From contig NZ_BDCM01000019.1 in the NCBI RefSeq assembly GCF_001613505.1, forward strand, positions 1 through 64,000: a DNA stretch of 64,000 nucleotides, read 5' to 3'. The position numbers and the translations under genes were made by a program. This document shows, one piece after another, positions 43,758-52,273 of this stretch (within the stretch, counting starts at the first letter, position 1; each line of letters starts with the position of its first letter). The stretch is from Nocardia mikamii NBRC 108933. GTDB lineage: Bacteria; Actinomycetota; Actinomycetes; Mycobacteriales; Mycobacteriaceae. Below the pieces are notes generated by a model that searched no databases, was not told the DNA's origin, and was given only the letters and a program-made list of their open reading frames with translations.

Positions 43758-43762
43758 CGACG

Positions 43763-43798
43763 GAATCGGGCCCCGCGATCGATCGCGGGGCCCGATTC
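43763..43798 (+). terminator. Perfect palindrome after GT39 paralogue 2
   Basis: 18-base arms meet without a spacer (43763-43780 and 43781-43798, core GCGATCGATCGC). It lies 6 bases after the stop codon, with no T-tract following. The rest of the gap to 43974 is featureless. Confidence 0.7.
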
Positions 43799-43974
43799 GC
43801 GTTCGGCGACTTTACTTCGAAACACCCGCCCGCTCAACCGAATTCGAGTGCCGTCCAGGGGATGGCGATCGGAAAGGGATGGTCGAGGCGAACCGTGCTG
43901 TTCAGCGCCGCGGCGGGTGGTTGTCCGGGGCGCAGGGGGCGTGTGCGGCGGTTCGCTCACGGCCGATCGCTGCC

Positions 43975-44679
43975 TCAGTTGCTGTCGTTGTCGTGGGTGT
44001 GCTGTTCGTACGGCTGATTCATGGTGTGCTGGAACTTGATTGCCGAGGCGATGCCGACGGGGACGCCGAGGAGGGCGGCGCCGAGAATGGCGCCCATACC
44101 GCCGAGGACGCCCGCTCCGGCCAGGCAGCCGGCGATGAGGGTGAGTCCCGCGGCGTCGAGGACGGGAGCGCCGAATACCGCGCCCGCTACGGCGCCGACT
44201 CCGCAGCCGACCGCGAGGCCGATGAGGCCGCCGGTCATCGTTCCGACGCTGGTGGCCAGGCCGAATTCGTTGATGGCCGCCTGGATCGCGGCATCGAAAC
44301 GTTCGGTCTGCGGATCGCCGTCGATGTTGTCCAGGTGCAGTTCCGGCGTGGCGGCGCGGGCCGCTGCGCGCACCTCCGGCGCGGCGTGCGTGGCGGCCAG
44401 AGCCTTCGGCTCGACCGCGAATTCGGGGACTCCAGCGACCGTGGCGCCGGAGGCGTCGCGCACCTGGAATTGCCCTCCCGCGGTGACGAGGGTGGCGGTG
44501 GCGGTCTCGATCACCACGGACTGATCCGTGGTGGAACCGGTGTACTGCACGCCAGGCAAGATCTCGGTGCTCAGGACGTGATCTGCCGGCGTGGGGGCGG
44601 CCGATGCGATAGCCGATCCGGCGCCCAACGCGCTCACCACCGTCATCGCCGTGACGGTCATGCGGGTGATCTTGTTCAT
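43975..44679 (-). CDS. Secreted protein of unknown function with glycine-rich hydrophobic C-terminus
   Basis: 234 residues from ATG 44679 (AGAGAT upstream). A signal peptide is clear: MNKITRMTVTAMTVVSALGAGSAIASA then APTPADH. The middle domain (about 30-130) is beta-rich (VQYTGSTTDQSVVIETATATLV). Residues about 150-215 are Gly/Ala-rich and hydrophobic (TGGLIGLAVGCGVGAVAGAVFGAP), a glycine-zipper-like pair of helices that could insert in a membrane. The tail is polar. I do not recognise a characterised family. A Zur-box-like site is 60 bases upstream. Confidence 0.78.
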   Translation of the reverse strand: MNKITRMTVTAMTVVSALGAGSAIASAAPTPADHVLSTEILPGVQYTGSTTDQSVVIETATATLVTAGGQFQVRDASGATVAGVPEFAVEPKALAATHAAPEVRAAARAATPELHLDNIDGDPQTERFDAAIQAAINEFGLATSVGTMTGGLIGLAVGCGVGAVAGAVFGAPVLDAAGLTLIAGCLAGAGVLGGMGAILGAALLGVPVGIASAIKFQHTMNQPYEQHTHDNDSN

Positions 44680-44739
44680 CTGATCTCTGTTCCGTTCTGT
44701 GTTCTGCGCAGCGCTCGATGGAGCGGGCTCAGACATTAA

Positions 44740-44754
44740 CGGAAATGATTTCCA
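44740..44754. promoter_or_regulatory. Zur-box-like element upstream of the secreted-protein gene
   Basis: CGGAAATGATTTCCA matches 12 of 15 positions of the TGAAAATGATTTTCA pattern known for zinc-uptake regulators, with a perfect GGAAAT/ATTTCC core palindrome. It is upstream of the gene starting at 44679. Confidence 0.4.
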
Positions 44755-44817
44755 TTTTCCATTCGGCAGGGGGAGCCGAGTGGCGTGAAGTGGGCGCGGC
44801 AGCGCCGAATGTCCTGG

Positions 44818-45447
44818 TCAGGTCGTGCGGCGGCTCCGCTGGGAAGTGCCGCCGGGAGCGTGGCGCAGAGCGGGCAGAAGGTAGGTGTTCAGGTGGTGCG
44901 ACACCGCGGTGGGGTCGTCGGGGTCGATGGTGTCGCCGGGGACGGTGCCGAGGCTGATCAGGATCCGGGCCACCCACTCGGCGACTTCGTCCAGGTCGTG
45001 TCCGGGATGTACTTCGCCGCGCTCGGCGGCGCGATCGATGTAGGGGCGCCAGAACGCGGCCAGGGCGGGGACGAGGGCGGTGACGCCGGCGCCCGCGCAG
45101 GCCGCGAACTCCTCGGGTTCGGAGGAGCGCAGGCGCATGAGCAGCGCGCCCGGGTCGTCGTAGGCGCCGCGGCCGATGCGCACGCCGATGGTGAGTTGTT
45201 CGGCGAAGGTGTCGATGCGGTCGAGTTCGGCGCGCGCGTCGCTCCACCAGGTGTCGGTGAGCCGCACGATCGCGGCGCCGATCAGCGCGGGTTTGTCCGG
45301 GAAGTGCCGGTACAGCCAGGCGCGCGAGACGCCCGCCTCCTCGGCCACCTCCATCATCGTGGTGGCTCGAATTCCCTTGGCGGCCAGTAATTTCTGTGTC
45401 GCCTCCAAGAGCCGGTCGACCACCGTCGTGGTTGTCGTCTCGCTCAT
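44818..45447 (-). CDS. TetR-family transcriptional regulator of the FMO operon
   Basis: 209 residues. The HTH is in IRATTMMEVAEEAGVSRAWLYRHFPDKPALI. The ligand domain carries the typical late-helix Trp-rich segment (FWRPYIDRAAERGEV, VAEWVARILISLG). ATG 45447 is preferred over GTG 45468; AAAGGGG lies about 9 bases upstream. It is divergent from the FMO-hydrolase-SDR operon, with a nested palindrome between the two starts, which makes it the likely repressor of that operon and of itself. Confidence 0.92.
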   Translation of the reverse strand: MSETTTTTVVDRLLEATQKLLAAKGIRATTMMEVAEEAGVSRAWLYRHFPDKPALIGAAIVRLTDTWWSDARAELDRIDTFAEQLTIGVRIGRGAYDDPGALLMRLRSSEPEEFAACAGAGVTALVPALAAFWRPYIDRAAERGEVHPGHDLDEVAEWVARILISLGTVPGDTIDPDDPTAVSHHLNTYLLPALRHAPGGTSQRSRRTT

Positions 45448-45517
45448 CCGCCGCCCCTTTCGCCGCACACCCGCACCGGTCCGCTGCCGACCGGTTTCGG
45501 GAAAACCCTAGCAATGT

Positions 45518-45571
45518 GTGGACAGATCTGAGAATGTGTCTACTAGTAGACACTATCAAGAATCTGTCTAC
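45518..45571. promoter_or_regulatory. Nested palindromic operator between TetR and FMO genes
   Basis: The inner 18-base perfect palindrome GTGTCTACTAGTAGACAC (45536-45553) and outer arms GTGGACAGAT (45518-45527) and ATCTGTCTAC (45562-45571, one mismatch) share the same centre at 45544.5. Four TGTCTAC-like half-sites suggest two TetR dimers. Confidence 0.8.
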
Positions 45572-45597
45572 ACGCCCATGGCGTGAAAGGAGTGGTG

Positions 45598-46974
45598 ATG
45601 TATCAACCGCGTACCGCGGTCATCGGCGCCGGGATCAGCGGTCTGACCGCCGGCAAGATGCTCGGCGACTACGGGGTGCCGTATGTGTGCTTCGAATCCT
45701 CGGACCGAGTCGGCGGCAACTGGGCCTTCGGCAATCCGAACGGGCACAGCAGCGCATATCGCTCCCTGCACATCGACACCTCCAAACATCAGCTGTCGTT
45801 CCGCGACTTCCCGATGCCCGAGGAATTCCCGGACTTCCCGCACCACACCCAGATCAAGCAGTATCTCGACGATTACTGTGCCGCCTTCGATCTCTACCGT
45901 TCCATCGAATTCGGCAACGGTGTGGAACACGCGCGGCGCCTGCCGGGTGGCGGCTGGGAGTTGCATACCCAGCGAAACGAGGTGCGCCACTTCGATTTCC
46001 TGGTCGTCGCCAACGGTCATCACTGGGATCCGCGCTATCCGGAATTCCCGGGTGAATTCACCGGCCGCACCATGCACGCCCATCACTACATCGATCCGCG
46101 CACCCCGATGGACTTCTCCGATCAGCGCATCCTGGTGGTCGGACTGGGTAACAGTGCCGCCGATATCGCGGTGGAACTGTCGTCGAAAGCGCTGGGCAAC
46201 AAGCTGACGTTGTCCACCCGCTCCGGCGCCTGGATCGTGCCGAAATACATCGCCGGTAAGCCGGCCGACAAGTACTACCGCACCAGCCCGTACATCCCGT
46301 TCTCCTGGCAGCGCAAGGTCGCGCAATGGGGACAGCCGCTGACGGCGGGGCGGCCGGAGAACTACGGCCTGCCCAAGCCGAATCACAAATTCTTCGAGGC
46401 GCATCCGACCCAGTCGGTGGAACTGCCGCTGCGGCTGGGTTCGGGCGATGTGATCCCGAAACCGAATATCGACCGATTCGACGGCGCCACCGTGCATTTC
46501 GCGGACGGCACCGCCGACGATTTCGACATCATCATCTACGCCACCGGCTACAACATCACCTTCCCGTTCTTCGACCCGGAGTTCATCAGCGCTCCGGACA
46601 ACAAGATCGACCTGTACAAGCGGATGTTCCTGCCCGGGATCGAGGATCTGGCCTTCGCTGGATTCGCTCAGTCCACCCCGACTTTGTTTCCGTTCGTCGA
46701 ATGTCAGGCGCGACTGATCGGAGCGTATGCGGTGGGCCGCTACCGGTTGCCGTCCGCGCCGGAGATGCGGCGGGTGATCGTCGCCGAACAGCAGCACTAC
46801 ACCGGCCATATGGTGCCCAGCGCCCGGCACACCCAGCAGGTGGACTACTTCCTCTACGAGCACGATATGCGGGCCCGCGAGATTCCGGCCGGCGCCGAAC
46901 GAGCGCGGGTGGCGGGGCCACCACCGTGGGCGCGGGTGGCGGAGGCGGATCGACCGGTGGGAGTGGCGCAGTGA
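45598..46974 (+). CDS. Flavin-containing / Baeyer-Villiger-type monooxygenase
   Basis: 458 residues. The FAD-binding GAGISG is at residues 10-15. The FMO/BVMO fingerprint FxGxxxHxxxY reads FTGRTMHAHHY. The NADPH-binding motif is VVGLGNSA, and ATG-like IIYATGYNITFPF follows. Such enzymes insert oxygen into ketones or oxidise N/S atoms. ATG 45598 has AAAGGAG 5 bases upstream; GTG 45583 overlaps that site. The stop overlaps the hydrolase start (GTGA). The order FMO-hydrolase-SDR resembles the mycobacterial mymA-lipR-sadH arrangement. Confidence 0.92.
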   Translation: MYQPRTAVIGAGISGLTAGKMLGDYGVPYVCFESSDRVGGNWAFGNPNGHSSAYRSLHIDTSKHQLSFRDFPMPEEFPDFPHHTQIKQYLDDYCAAFDLYRSIEFGNGVEHARRLPGGGWELHTQRNEVRHFDFLVVANGHHWDPRYPEFPGEFTGRTMHAHHYIDPRTPMDFSDQRILVVGLGNSAADIAVELSSKALGNKLTLSTRSGAWIVPKYIAGKPADKYYRTSPYIPFSWQRKVAQWGQPLTAGRPENYGLPKPNHKFFEAHPTQSVELPLRLGSGDVIPKPNIDRFDGATVHFADGTADDFDIIIYATGYNITFPFFDPEFISAPDNKIDLYKRMFLPGIEDLAFAGFAQSTPTLFPFVECQARLIGAYAVGRYRLPSAPEMRRVIVAEQQHYTGHMVPSARHTQQVDYFLYEHDMRAREIPAGAERARVAGPPPWARVAEADRPVGVAQ

Positions 46975-47909
46975 CGACGTATCGGCAGGTCGACTTCACC
47001 TCCGGCGGAACCACCTGTGACGCATGGTTTTTCGAGGGCGCGGCGGACGGCCCGTTCGACGGTCCCGAGGGCCGGCCGGTCGTGGTGATGGCACACGGAT
47101 TCGGTGGGACGAAGGATTCCGGATTGGAACCGTTCGCGCAGCGCCTCGCCGCGGCCGGACTCGCCGTATTCGCCTTCGACTACTGTGGTTTCGGCGCCTC
47201 CGCCGGTGAACCTCGGCAGCGGGTCTCGATGGCCGCGCAGGCCGAGGACTACCGTGCCGCCCTGTCCGCGGCCGCGCGACAGCCCGGTGTGGATCCGAAT
47301 CGCCTGGTGGCATGGGGCATCTCACTGGCCGGTGGCCATGCCCTCACTGTCTCCGCGGATCGCTCCGACATCTGCGCGGTCGTGGCTCTGGTCCCGCTGG
47401 TGAACGGATTGGCCGCGGGCCGAGTCGCTTTCGCGCAGGTCGGCGCGGCGGCGATCGCGAAATCCACGGTGTCGAGCGTGCGCAGCGCCCTGGCCGGGCG
47501 GTTCGGCGGCAATCGGGTGATGATGCCGCTGGTCGGCAGGCCCGGCGAGCATGCCGCTCTGACCGCGGACGGCTATTACGAGAGCTATACCGCACTGGCC
47601 GGTCCGACCTGGCGCAACGAGGTCGACGCGGCGATCGGGCTGGAACTGGGCAACTACCGCGCCGATCGGCGAGCCGCGCGCATCACCGCGCCGGTGCTGA
47701 TGCAGATCGCCGACTTCGACCGGGCCGCGCCGGCCCACGCGGCGGCCAAGGCCGCCTTCGCGGCACGTGCCGAGGTGCGCCATTATCCGTGCGACCACTT
47801 CGACATCTTCGCCGGCAACGAGTGGTTCGAGCCCGCCGTCGACCATCAGGTGCACTTCCTGACCCGCCATCTCGCCGCGCAGCGCGCGACCACCCGGGAG
47901 GCGCAGTGA
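46971..47909 (+). CDS. Alpha/beta hydrolase coupled to the FMO
   Basis: 312 residues starting at GTG 46971, which overlaps the FMO stop; GGGAG is 8 bases upstream. VVMAHGFGGTKDSGLEPFA gives the oxyanion region, WGISLAGGHAL the nucleophile elbow (Ser in GxSxxG), IADFDR the probable Asp and CDHFDIF the His. It could hydrolyse the ester produced by Baeyer-Villiger oxidation. Its stop overlaps the SDR start, so the three are translationally coupled. Confidence 0.9.
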   Translation: MTTYRQVDFTSGGTTCDAWFFEGAADGPFDGPEGRPVVVMAHGFGGTKDSGLEPFAQRLAAAGLAVFAFDYCGFGASAGEPRQRVSMAAQAEDYRAALSAAARQPGVDPNRLVAWGISLAGGHALTVSADRSDICAVVALVPLVNGLAAGRVAFAQVGAAAIAKSTVSSVRSALAGRFGGNRVMMPLVGRPGEHAALTADGYYESYTALAGPTWRNEVDAAIGLELGNYRADRRAARITAPVLMQIADFDRAAPAHAAAKAAFAARAEVRHYPCDHFDIFAGNEWFEPAVDHQVHFLTRHLAAQRATTREAQ

Positions 47910-48712
47910 TGAGCACACCCGGCGCCGCGGCGAACGTACCCGAAGCCGCGGCGGGCACACGCGGCGCGATGGTGATCGGCGGTGGCTCGGGCATCGGCCG
48001 CGCCACCGGACATGCGTTGGCGCGCGACGGTTTTCGTGTCGTGGTCGCGGATGTGAATCTCGAGGCGGCACGGACGGTGGCGGCGGAGATCGGCGGTGTG
48101 GCGAGCGCGGTGGCGCTCGACGTCACCGACGAGGCCTCGGTGGCGGCCGGCTTCGACGCGGCCGGCGACCTCCACGCGGTGGTGAACTGCGCGGGGCTGT
48201 CACTGCCCGGCCCGATCACCGAACTCGAACTGGCGCACTGGAAGACGACCGTCGACGTCTGCCTCACCGGATCGTTCCTGGCGATCAAGTACGCGGGCCG
48301 CCACCTGGCCGACGGCGGATCCATCACCTGCATCGCCTCCCTCAACGGCCGCCAGCCCGGCACCGGAATGGCCGGTTACTGCTCGGCCAAGGCGGGTGTG
48401 CTGATGCTGGTGGAGGTCGCGGCGCTGGAGTTGGCCGAGCGCGGCATCCGGGTGAACGCGATCAGTCCGGGCCTGGTCGACACCCCGCTCGTCGCCGGTA
48501 TCGCGTATGTGCCGGGGTTGACCGAGGAGTACCTCGAGAACACCCCGCTCGGGCGCAGCGGCCGGCCCGAGGAGATCGCCGAGATGGCGGCCTTCCTGGC
48601 CTCCGATCGGGCGAGCTGGATGACCGGTGCGGCCATCGATCTCAACGGCGGCGCACATCTGAAGCGCTATCCCGACGTCCTCGCCCGAGTGCGCGCGCTG
48701 GCCGAGGGTTAA
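47909..48712 (+). CDS. Short-chain dehydrogenase/reductase
   Basis: 267 residues. The cofactor motif is GGGSGIGRA, NCAG follows, and the catalytic set is Ser in IASLNGRQPG and Y-C-S-A-K. IRVNAISPGLVDTPL and the WMTGAAIDLNGG end are typical of classical SDRs. Asp after the second strand (VVADVN) predicts NAD(H). The ATG 47909 overlaps the hydrolase stop; GGGAGG is upstream. It likely oxidises the alcohol or keto-alcohol formed in the pathway. The 3' end overlaps the convergent DUF6508 gene by 4 bases. Confidence 0.93.
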   Translation: MSTPGAAANVPEAAAGTRGAMVIGGGSGIGRATGHALARDGFRVVVADVNLEAARTVAAEIGGVASAVALDVTDEASVAAGFDAAGDLHAVVNCAGLSLPGPITELELAHWKTTVDVCLTGSFLAIKYAGRHLADGGSITCIASLNGRQPGTGMAGYCSAKAGVLMLVEVAALELAERGIRVNAISPGLVDTPLVAGIAYVPGLTEEYLENTPLGRSGRPEEIAEMAAFLASDRASWMTGAAIDLNGGAHLKRYPDVLARVRALAEG

Positions 48713-49137
48713 CGTCCCGCGTGCGGGTAGGTGTGCTGGTGCAGGCGGTGCAGTAACGCCTGCATCAGCCCCGACTCGAGGGCCGACGCCAGCGTGCCCT
48801 CGGTGAAGCGGTCCGCGCGGACCAGCAGGGTGAGATACTGCAAGCACTGCTGGGCCGTGCAGGTCGCCAGCGCCGCACGGTCGCGGCGCTGGATCGCCTG
48901 TTGCCCTTCTTCCCAAGCGCCCCAATTGAAGTGGGCCAGCAGCAGATGCCGATCGACCAGGAAGCGCACCACCTCGTCCAGTACCGGCGCCTTCCGTGAC
49001 CGGGCTGCGGCGGCGGTGCCGGAGGCGGCTTTGTCGACCCGGCACACCAGATCGGTGAGCACTCCGCGATCGTGTGCGGTGAGCCGCGCCAGTGCGGCCT
49101 CGGCCGATTCGACCGTCATGGGATTGGCCTGCGTCAC
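48709..49137 (-). CDS. DUF6508-like protein
   Basis: 142 residues from GTG 49137, with GGAGG 9 bases upstream. The matching pattern is FLVDRHLLLAHFNWGAWEEGQQA followed by LQYLTLLVRADRFTEGTLASALESGLMQALLHRL, which I recall as DUF6508. All-helical, cytoplasmic, function unknown. It is monocistronic and convergent with the SDR operon. Confidence 0.75.
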   Translation of the reverse strand: MTQANPMTVESAEAALARLTAHDRGVLTDLVCRVDKAASGTAAAARSRKAPVLDEVVRFLVDRHLLLAHFNWGAWEEGQQAIQRRDRAALATCTAQQCLQYLTLLVRADRFTEGTLASALESGLMQALLHRLHQHTYPHAGR

Positions 49138-49220
49138 GATCCGACACCTCCGTCATGTGAAAACTAGGGATTTCATACCATGAGGTGTGTACTTCTTCGC
49201 GGCGCAGTCTCCGGTGCCGG

Positions 49221-50726
49221 CTAGCGGCGGGGCCTCGAATCGCGGTCGGCAACCCGGAATACCGGCAGTGTCGCCGGATCACCGATGAACTCGAAAGACG
49301 TACCGCGCGTGTCGACTTCGCCGTCGGTGGCCAGCGAAATCGGCGGGCCGTCCACGCGAACCCGCAACTTGTCCGCACGCCGATGGACGTAGGTGGGCGA
49401 ATCGCCGAGGGTTCCGGTGAGCGAGGCCCAGATCAGCCGCGACCGCGAGAACCGCCGATCGGCCCGCAGATACCGGATATCGAGGCCCGCGCCGTGCAGA
49501 TCGGTTCGGGCCGTGGGTACTTGGTCGCCGGGGCGGTAGGTTCCGTTGCCCACGAACAACATCCACACCGAGGCCGGCTCGCCGTCGATGGTGGCGCGCA
49601 GCGGCTGGGCGCGCACGAGCACGCAGACCATCGCCACCGCGGCGGCCGGCCATTTGCCGATGCGATGTTCCCAGCGTTCGCGCAGCCGGACGAAATCCGG
49701 ATAACCGCCGAGGCTCGCGGTATTCACCAGCGTGCGTTCGCTGCCGTCGTCCAGGCGCACCCGCGCGGTGTCGGCGAGCGCCAGCTGGCCGGAGGAGAGC
49801 GCGATCACGGTGGCGGCGATATCCTCGACCCCCACATCGCGCGCGAAATGGTTCAGGGTGCCGCCCGGGAAGACGGCCAGCGGGAGCCCGTGCCGCACAG
49901 CCGCTTCCGCGACCGCCGAGACCGTGCCGTCCCCGCCCAGAACGCCGAGCGCGCGAATCGAGCCGGATCGCACCCGGGTGTCGATCTCGGCGTCCAGGTC
50001 GATGTCGTCGCCGAGTTCGAGCAGGACCACCTCCGGCAGCTTCCGGATCAGATCGGCCAGGAGTCCGCCGCCGTCGCCGCTACCGGCATTCGGATTCGCG
50101 ACCAACAGCAGGCCCTCGCCGCCGATCAGGGGTTCGATCCGCTGTGCCGGGCCGACCGTCGCGGGTTCGTCGCGACGCACCGCCCACCACCGCCTGGTGC
50201 CCACCGCGACGGCGGCGCCGAGTGCCGCGCCGGCGAACACGTCGGTGGGCCAGTGCACGCCCACATGGACCCGCGAATACGCGACCGCCGCCGCCACCGG
50301 TGCCGCCGCGACCGCCAGCGCCGGCGATTCCAGCGCCACTCCGGTGACGAAGGCCGCCGCCGAGGCGGCGTGGCCGGAGGGGAACGACGAGGAGATCGGC
50401 GGCGAGATCAGGCGCCGCATCTGCGGCACCGCCTCGGCAGGGGGCCGGCGCCGCGGGAACAGTGGTTTGCCGACGCCGTTGGCCAGCCCGCTCGCGATGC
50501 CGACGGCGACGAGCCCGCGCGCCCCGGCACGGCGCTGGGCCGTGGTCCCGAAGGCGATGGCACCCACGCCCGCCGCGATCCACAGCCGATTGGCATTGGC
50601 GGCGTGGCTCAGCGAGCGCAGCACGGTATCGGCGGCACTGGGCCGCATCCGCGCGCTGCGGTCGACCAGTCGCCGATCCAGCGTGTTGATTCCGCGAACT
50701 CGCCGCGGGACGAGAGGCCTGCGCAT
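49221..50726 (-). CDS. PAP2 phosphatase - diacylglycerol kinase fusion
   Basis: 501 residues. The N-terminal half is a membrane PAP2 domain with the three acid-phosphatase motifs KPLFPRRRP, PSGHAASAAA and SRVHVGVHWPTDV. The C-terminal half (from about residue 215) is a lipid kinase domain: LLLVANPNAGSGDGG, GVLGGDGTVSAVAEAA (nucleotide-binding GGDGT), VFPGGTLNHFARD and FVGNG. Such fusions are known in actinobacteria and probably interconvert phosphorylated lipids at the membrane. The gene stands alone. Confidence 0.92.
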   Translation of the reverse strand: MRRPLVPRRVRGINTLDRRLVDRSARMRPSAADTVLRSLSHAANANRLWIAAGVGAIAFGTTAQRRAGARGLVAVGIASGLANGVGKPLFPRRRPPAEAVPQMRRLISPPISSSFPSGHAASAAAFVTGVALESPALAVAAAPVAAAVAYSRVHVGVHWPTDVFAGAALGAAVAVGTRRWWAVRRDEPATVGPAQRIEPLIGGEGLLLVANPNAGSGDGGGLLADLIRKLPEVVLLELGDDIDLDAEIDTRVRSGSIRALGVLGGDGTVSAVAEAAVRHGLPLAVFPGGTLNHFARDVGVEDIAATVIALSSGQLALADTARVRLDDGSERTLVNTASLGGYPDFVRLRERWEHRIGKWPAAAVAMVCVLVRAQPLRATIDGEPASVWMLFVGNGTYRPGDQVPTARTDLHGAGLDIRYLRADRRFSRSRLIWASLTGTLGDSPTYVHRRADKLRVRVDGPPISLATDGEVDTRGTSFEFIGDPATLPVFRVADRDSRPRR

Positions 50727-50774
50727 TCCCAGAGCCTACCGGCCCGGTGCGCCGGACACAGCGAACAACCGGAC

Positions 50775-51482
50775 TTATCGGGCGGGCTCGTTGGGCGCGG
50801 GCAGTTCGGCGTGCCGGGCGAAGGCCTGGTCGATGAGTTCGGAGGCGGCGCGGGTGACGATCAGGCGGGCGATGGCCACCTCGGTTTCCAGCCGCGCGCG
50901 GTCCTTGCTGTCGCGCTGGGAGCGCTCGTAGGCCTGCCCGGCCAGGCAGTAGAACAATTCGGTGGCATAGCGGTCGGCGATCTGGTTGCAGTCCGCGCGC
51001 AGCCGCTCGACGAGCTGGAAGGCGGTGGTGTCGGGCACCCCGCTGTCGATGAGGCGCGCGGCGAGGTCGCCGCAGCGCGGATTGGCGACCCGATAGGCAT
51101 CCAAGGGGTCGGAACTGCCGGCCAGTGCCTGTTTGACGTAGTCGGGCAGATCCGCGAGCGGATCGTCGTTGTTCGGCTTCTCCTGTGCGGCAACGGGTTC
51201 GCGCTCGCCCGGAGCGTCGCTGACCCCGAGGACGTCGGCGAGCCCGTCGCCACGATCCCATGCCTCGAGCAGTTCGCGGATCCCGTTGAGCTTCATACCC
51301 CGGCTGAGCAGCCGGCTGATCGTGTGCAGCCGCTCCAGGTGATCGGATCCGTAGTAGCCGATGCGGCCCCGGACTTCCGGTGACGGCAACAGCCCCCGTT
51401 CGTGGTACACGCGGACACTGCGCACGGTGGTGTCTGCTGCCCGCGCCAGCTCGTCGATCGTGTACTCCGAGTGCACAGCCAT
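50775..51482 (-). CDS. MerR-family regulator
   Basis: 235 residues. The winged HTH is TIDELARAADTTVRSVRVYHERGLLPSPEVRGRIGYYGSDHLERL, followed by a dimerisation helix and an about 140-residue helical effector domain without Cys pairs, so it is not a metal or redox MerR. ATG 51482 is used, but AAGAG is only 2 bases before it; GTG 51476, 8 bases away, may be the true start. Divergent from the WhiB-like gene across 281 bases. Confidence 0.88.
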   Translation of the reverse strand: MAVHSEYTIDELARAADTTVRSVRVYHERGLLPSPEVRGRIGYYGSDHLERLHTISRLLSRGMKLNGIRELLEAWDRGDGLADVLGVSDAPGEREPVAAQEKPNNDDPLADLPDYVKQALAGSSDPLDAYRVANPRCGDLAARLIDSGVPDTTAFQLVERLRADCNQIADRYATELFYCLAGQAYERSQRDSKDRARLETEVAIARLIVTRAASELIDQAFARHAELPAPNEPAR

Positions 51483-51763
51483 ACCTCTTAGGAAATCACA
51501 ACTTACCCCGTAGAAAAACGGACCGTACAAAAACGTCCCGTTAAGTGACGATACATCCGTGCAACGACTTGGTCAATGTGCCGTTAAATAGCGGCGGAAG
51601 TGGTTGCTGCCGACCAAATCGTGGGTTAACGTGCCGAGTACAGCAGTTCGCTGCTGGTTGCCGGGGACTGTTGAGCAGCCCCGATGCCCGCCCGACCATG
51701 GGCCACGTCTGCGAACCACACGGTGATTGCACACGTGGGTCCTCGGCATCCCCGGAGACGGAA

Positions 51764-52228
51764 ATGAGCACAATTCACTCGCGTCGGCTTCCCCTCGGAT
51801 CCCCTGTGCCGACCGCACTTTCACCTCTACCCGCGCCGTCGGCGACGGTGCGCTCGGCGCACCGGCCACCCTGCGCGGACGGCCCCGACGACTGGGATCT
51901 CGACGTGGGCAACCCCGAATCCTGGCGTGCCGCGGTGCGGATCTGTTCCGGCTGCCCGCTGCTGACCGAATGTTCGCAGCTCGCACAGACTCTCATCACG
52001 CGCGGTGACGGCCCCCGCGCGATGATCTGGGCCGGAGTCGCCTACGACAGCGCGGGCAAGATCGTGGAGAACCTGGATCGCCACCGCACCGCCCCGATCG
52101 ACCACAAACGCCCGCTGCGCATCATCCGTACCGGCGCGCGGCCGGTCTGTGCCGAACCCGCGCCGCCCACACCGCGGCGGCGTATCGTGCTCGGGCATCG
52201 GCTGCGGCCGACCGGGATCGGTGCGTGA
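51764..52228 (+). CDS. WhiB-like iron-sulfur protein
   Basis: 154 residues. The four cluster Cys are C37, C61, C64 and C70 (C-x23-CxxC-x5-C). The turn that is usually G[VI]WGG reads MIWAGVAYDSAG. A basic C-terminal tail (RRRIVLGHRLR) could bind DNA. Wbl proteins bind a [4Fe-4S] cluster and act with sigma factors. ATG 51764 has GGAGA 6 bases upstream; the longer upstream frame is rejected. The 281 bases before it contain two CCGTTAA motifs but no promoter I can support. Confidence 0.9.
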   Translation: MSTIHSRRLPLGSPVPTALSPLPAPSATVRSAHRPPCADGPDDWDLDVGNPESWRAAVRICSGCPLLTECSQLAQTLITRGDGPRAMIWAGVAYDSAGKIVENLDRHRTAPIDHKRPLRIIRTGARPVCAEPAPPTPRRRIVLGHRLRPTGIGA

Positions 52229-52273
52229 CGAACGCGCCGATGGATGGAAACGATTGTGGCGGTGGGTGACTGA

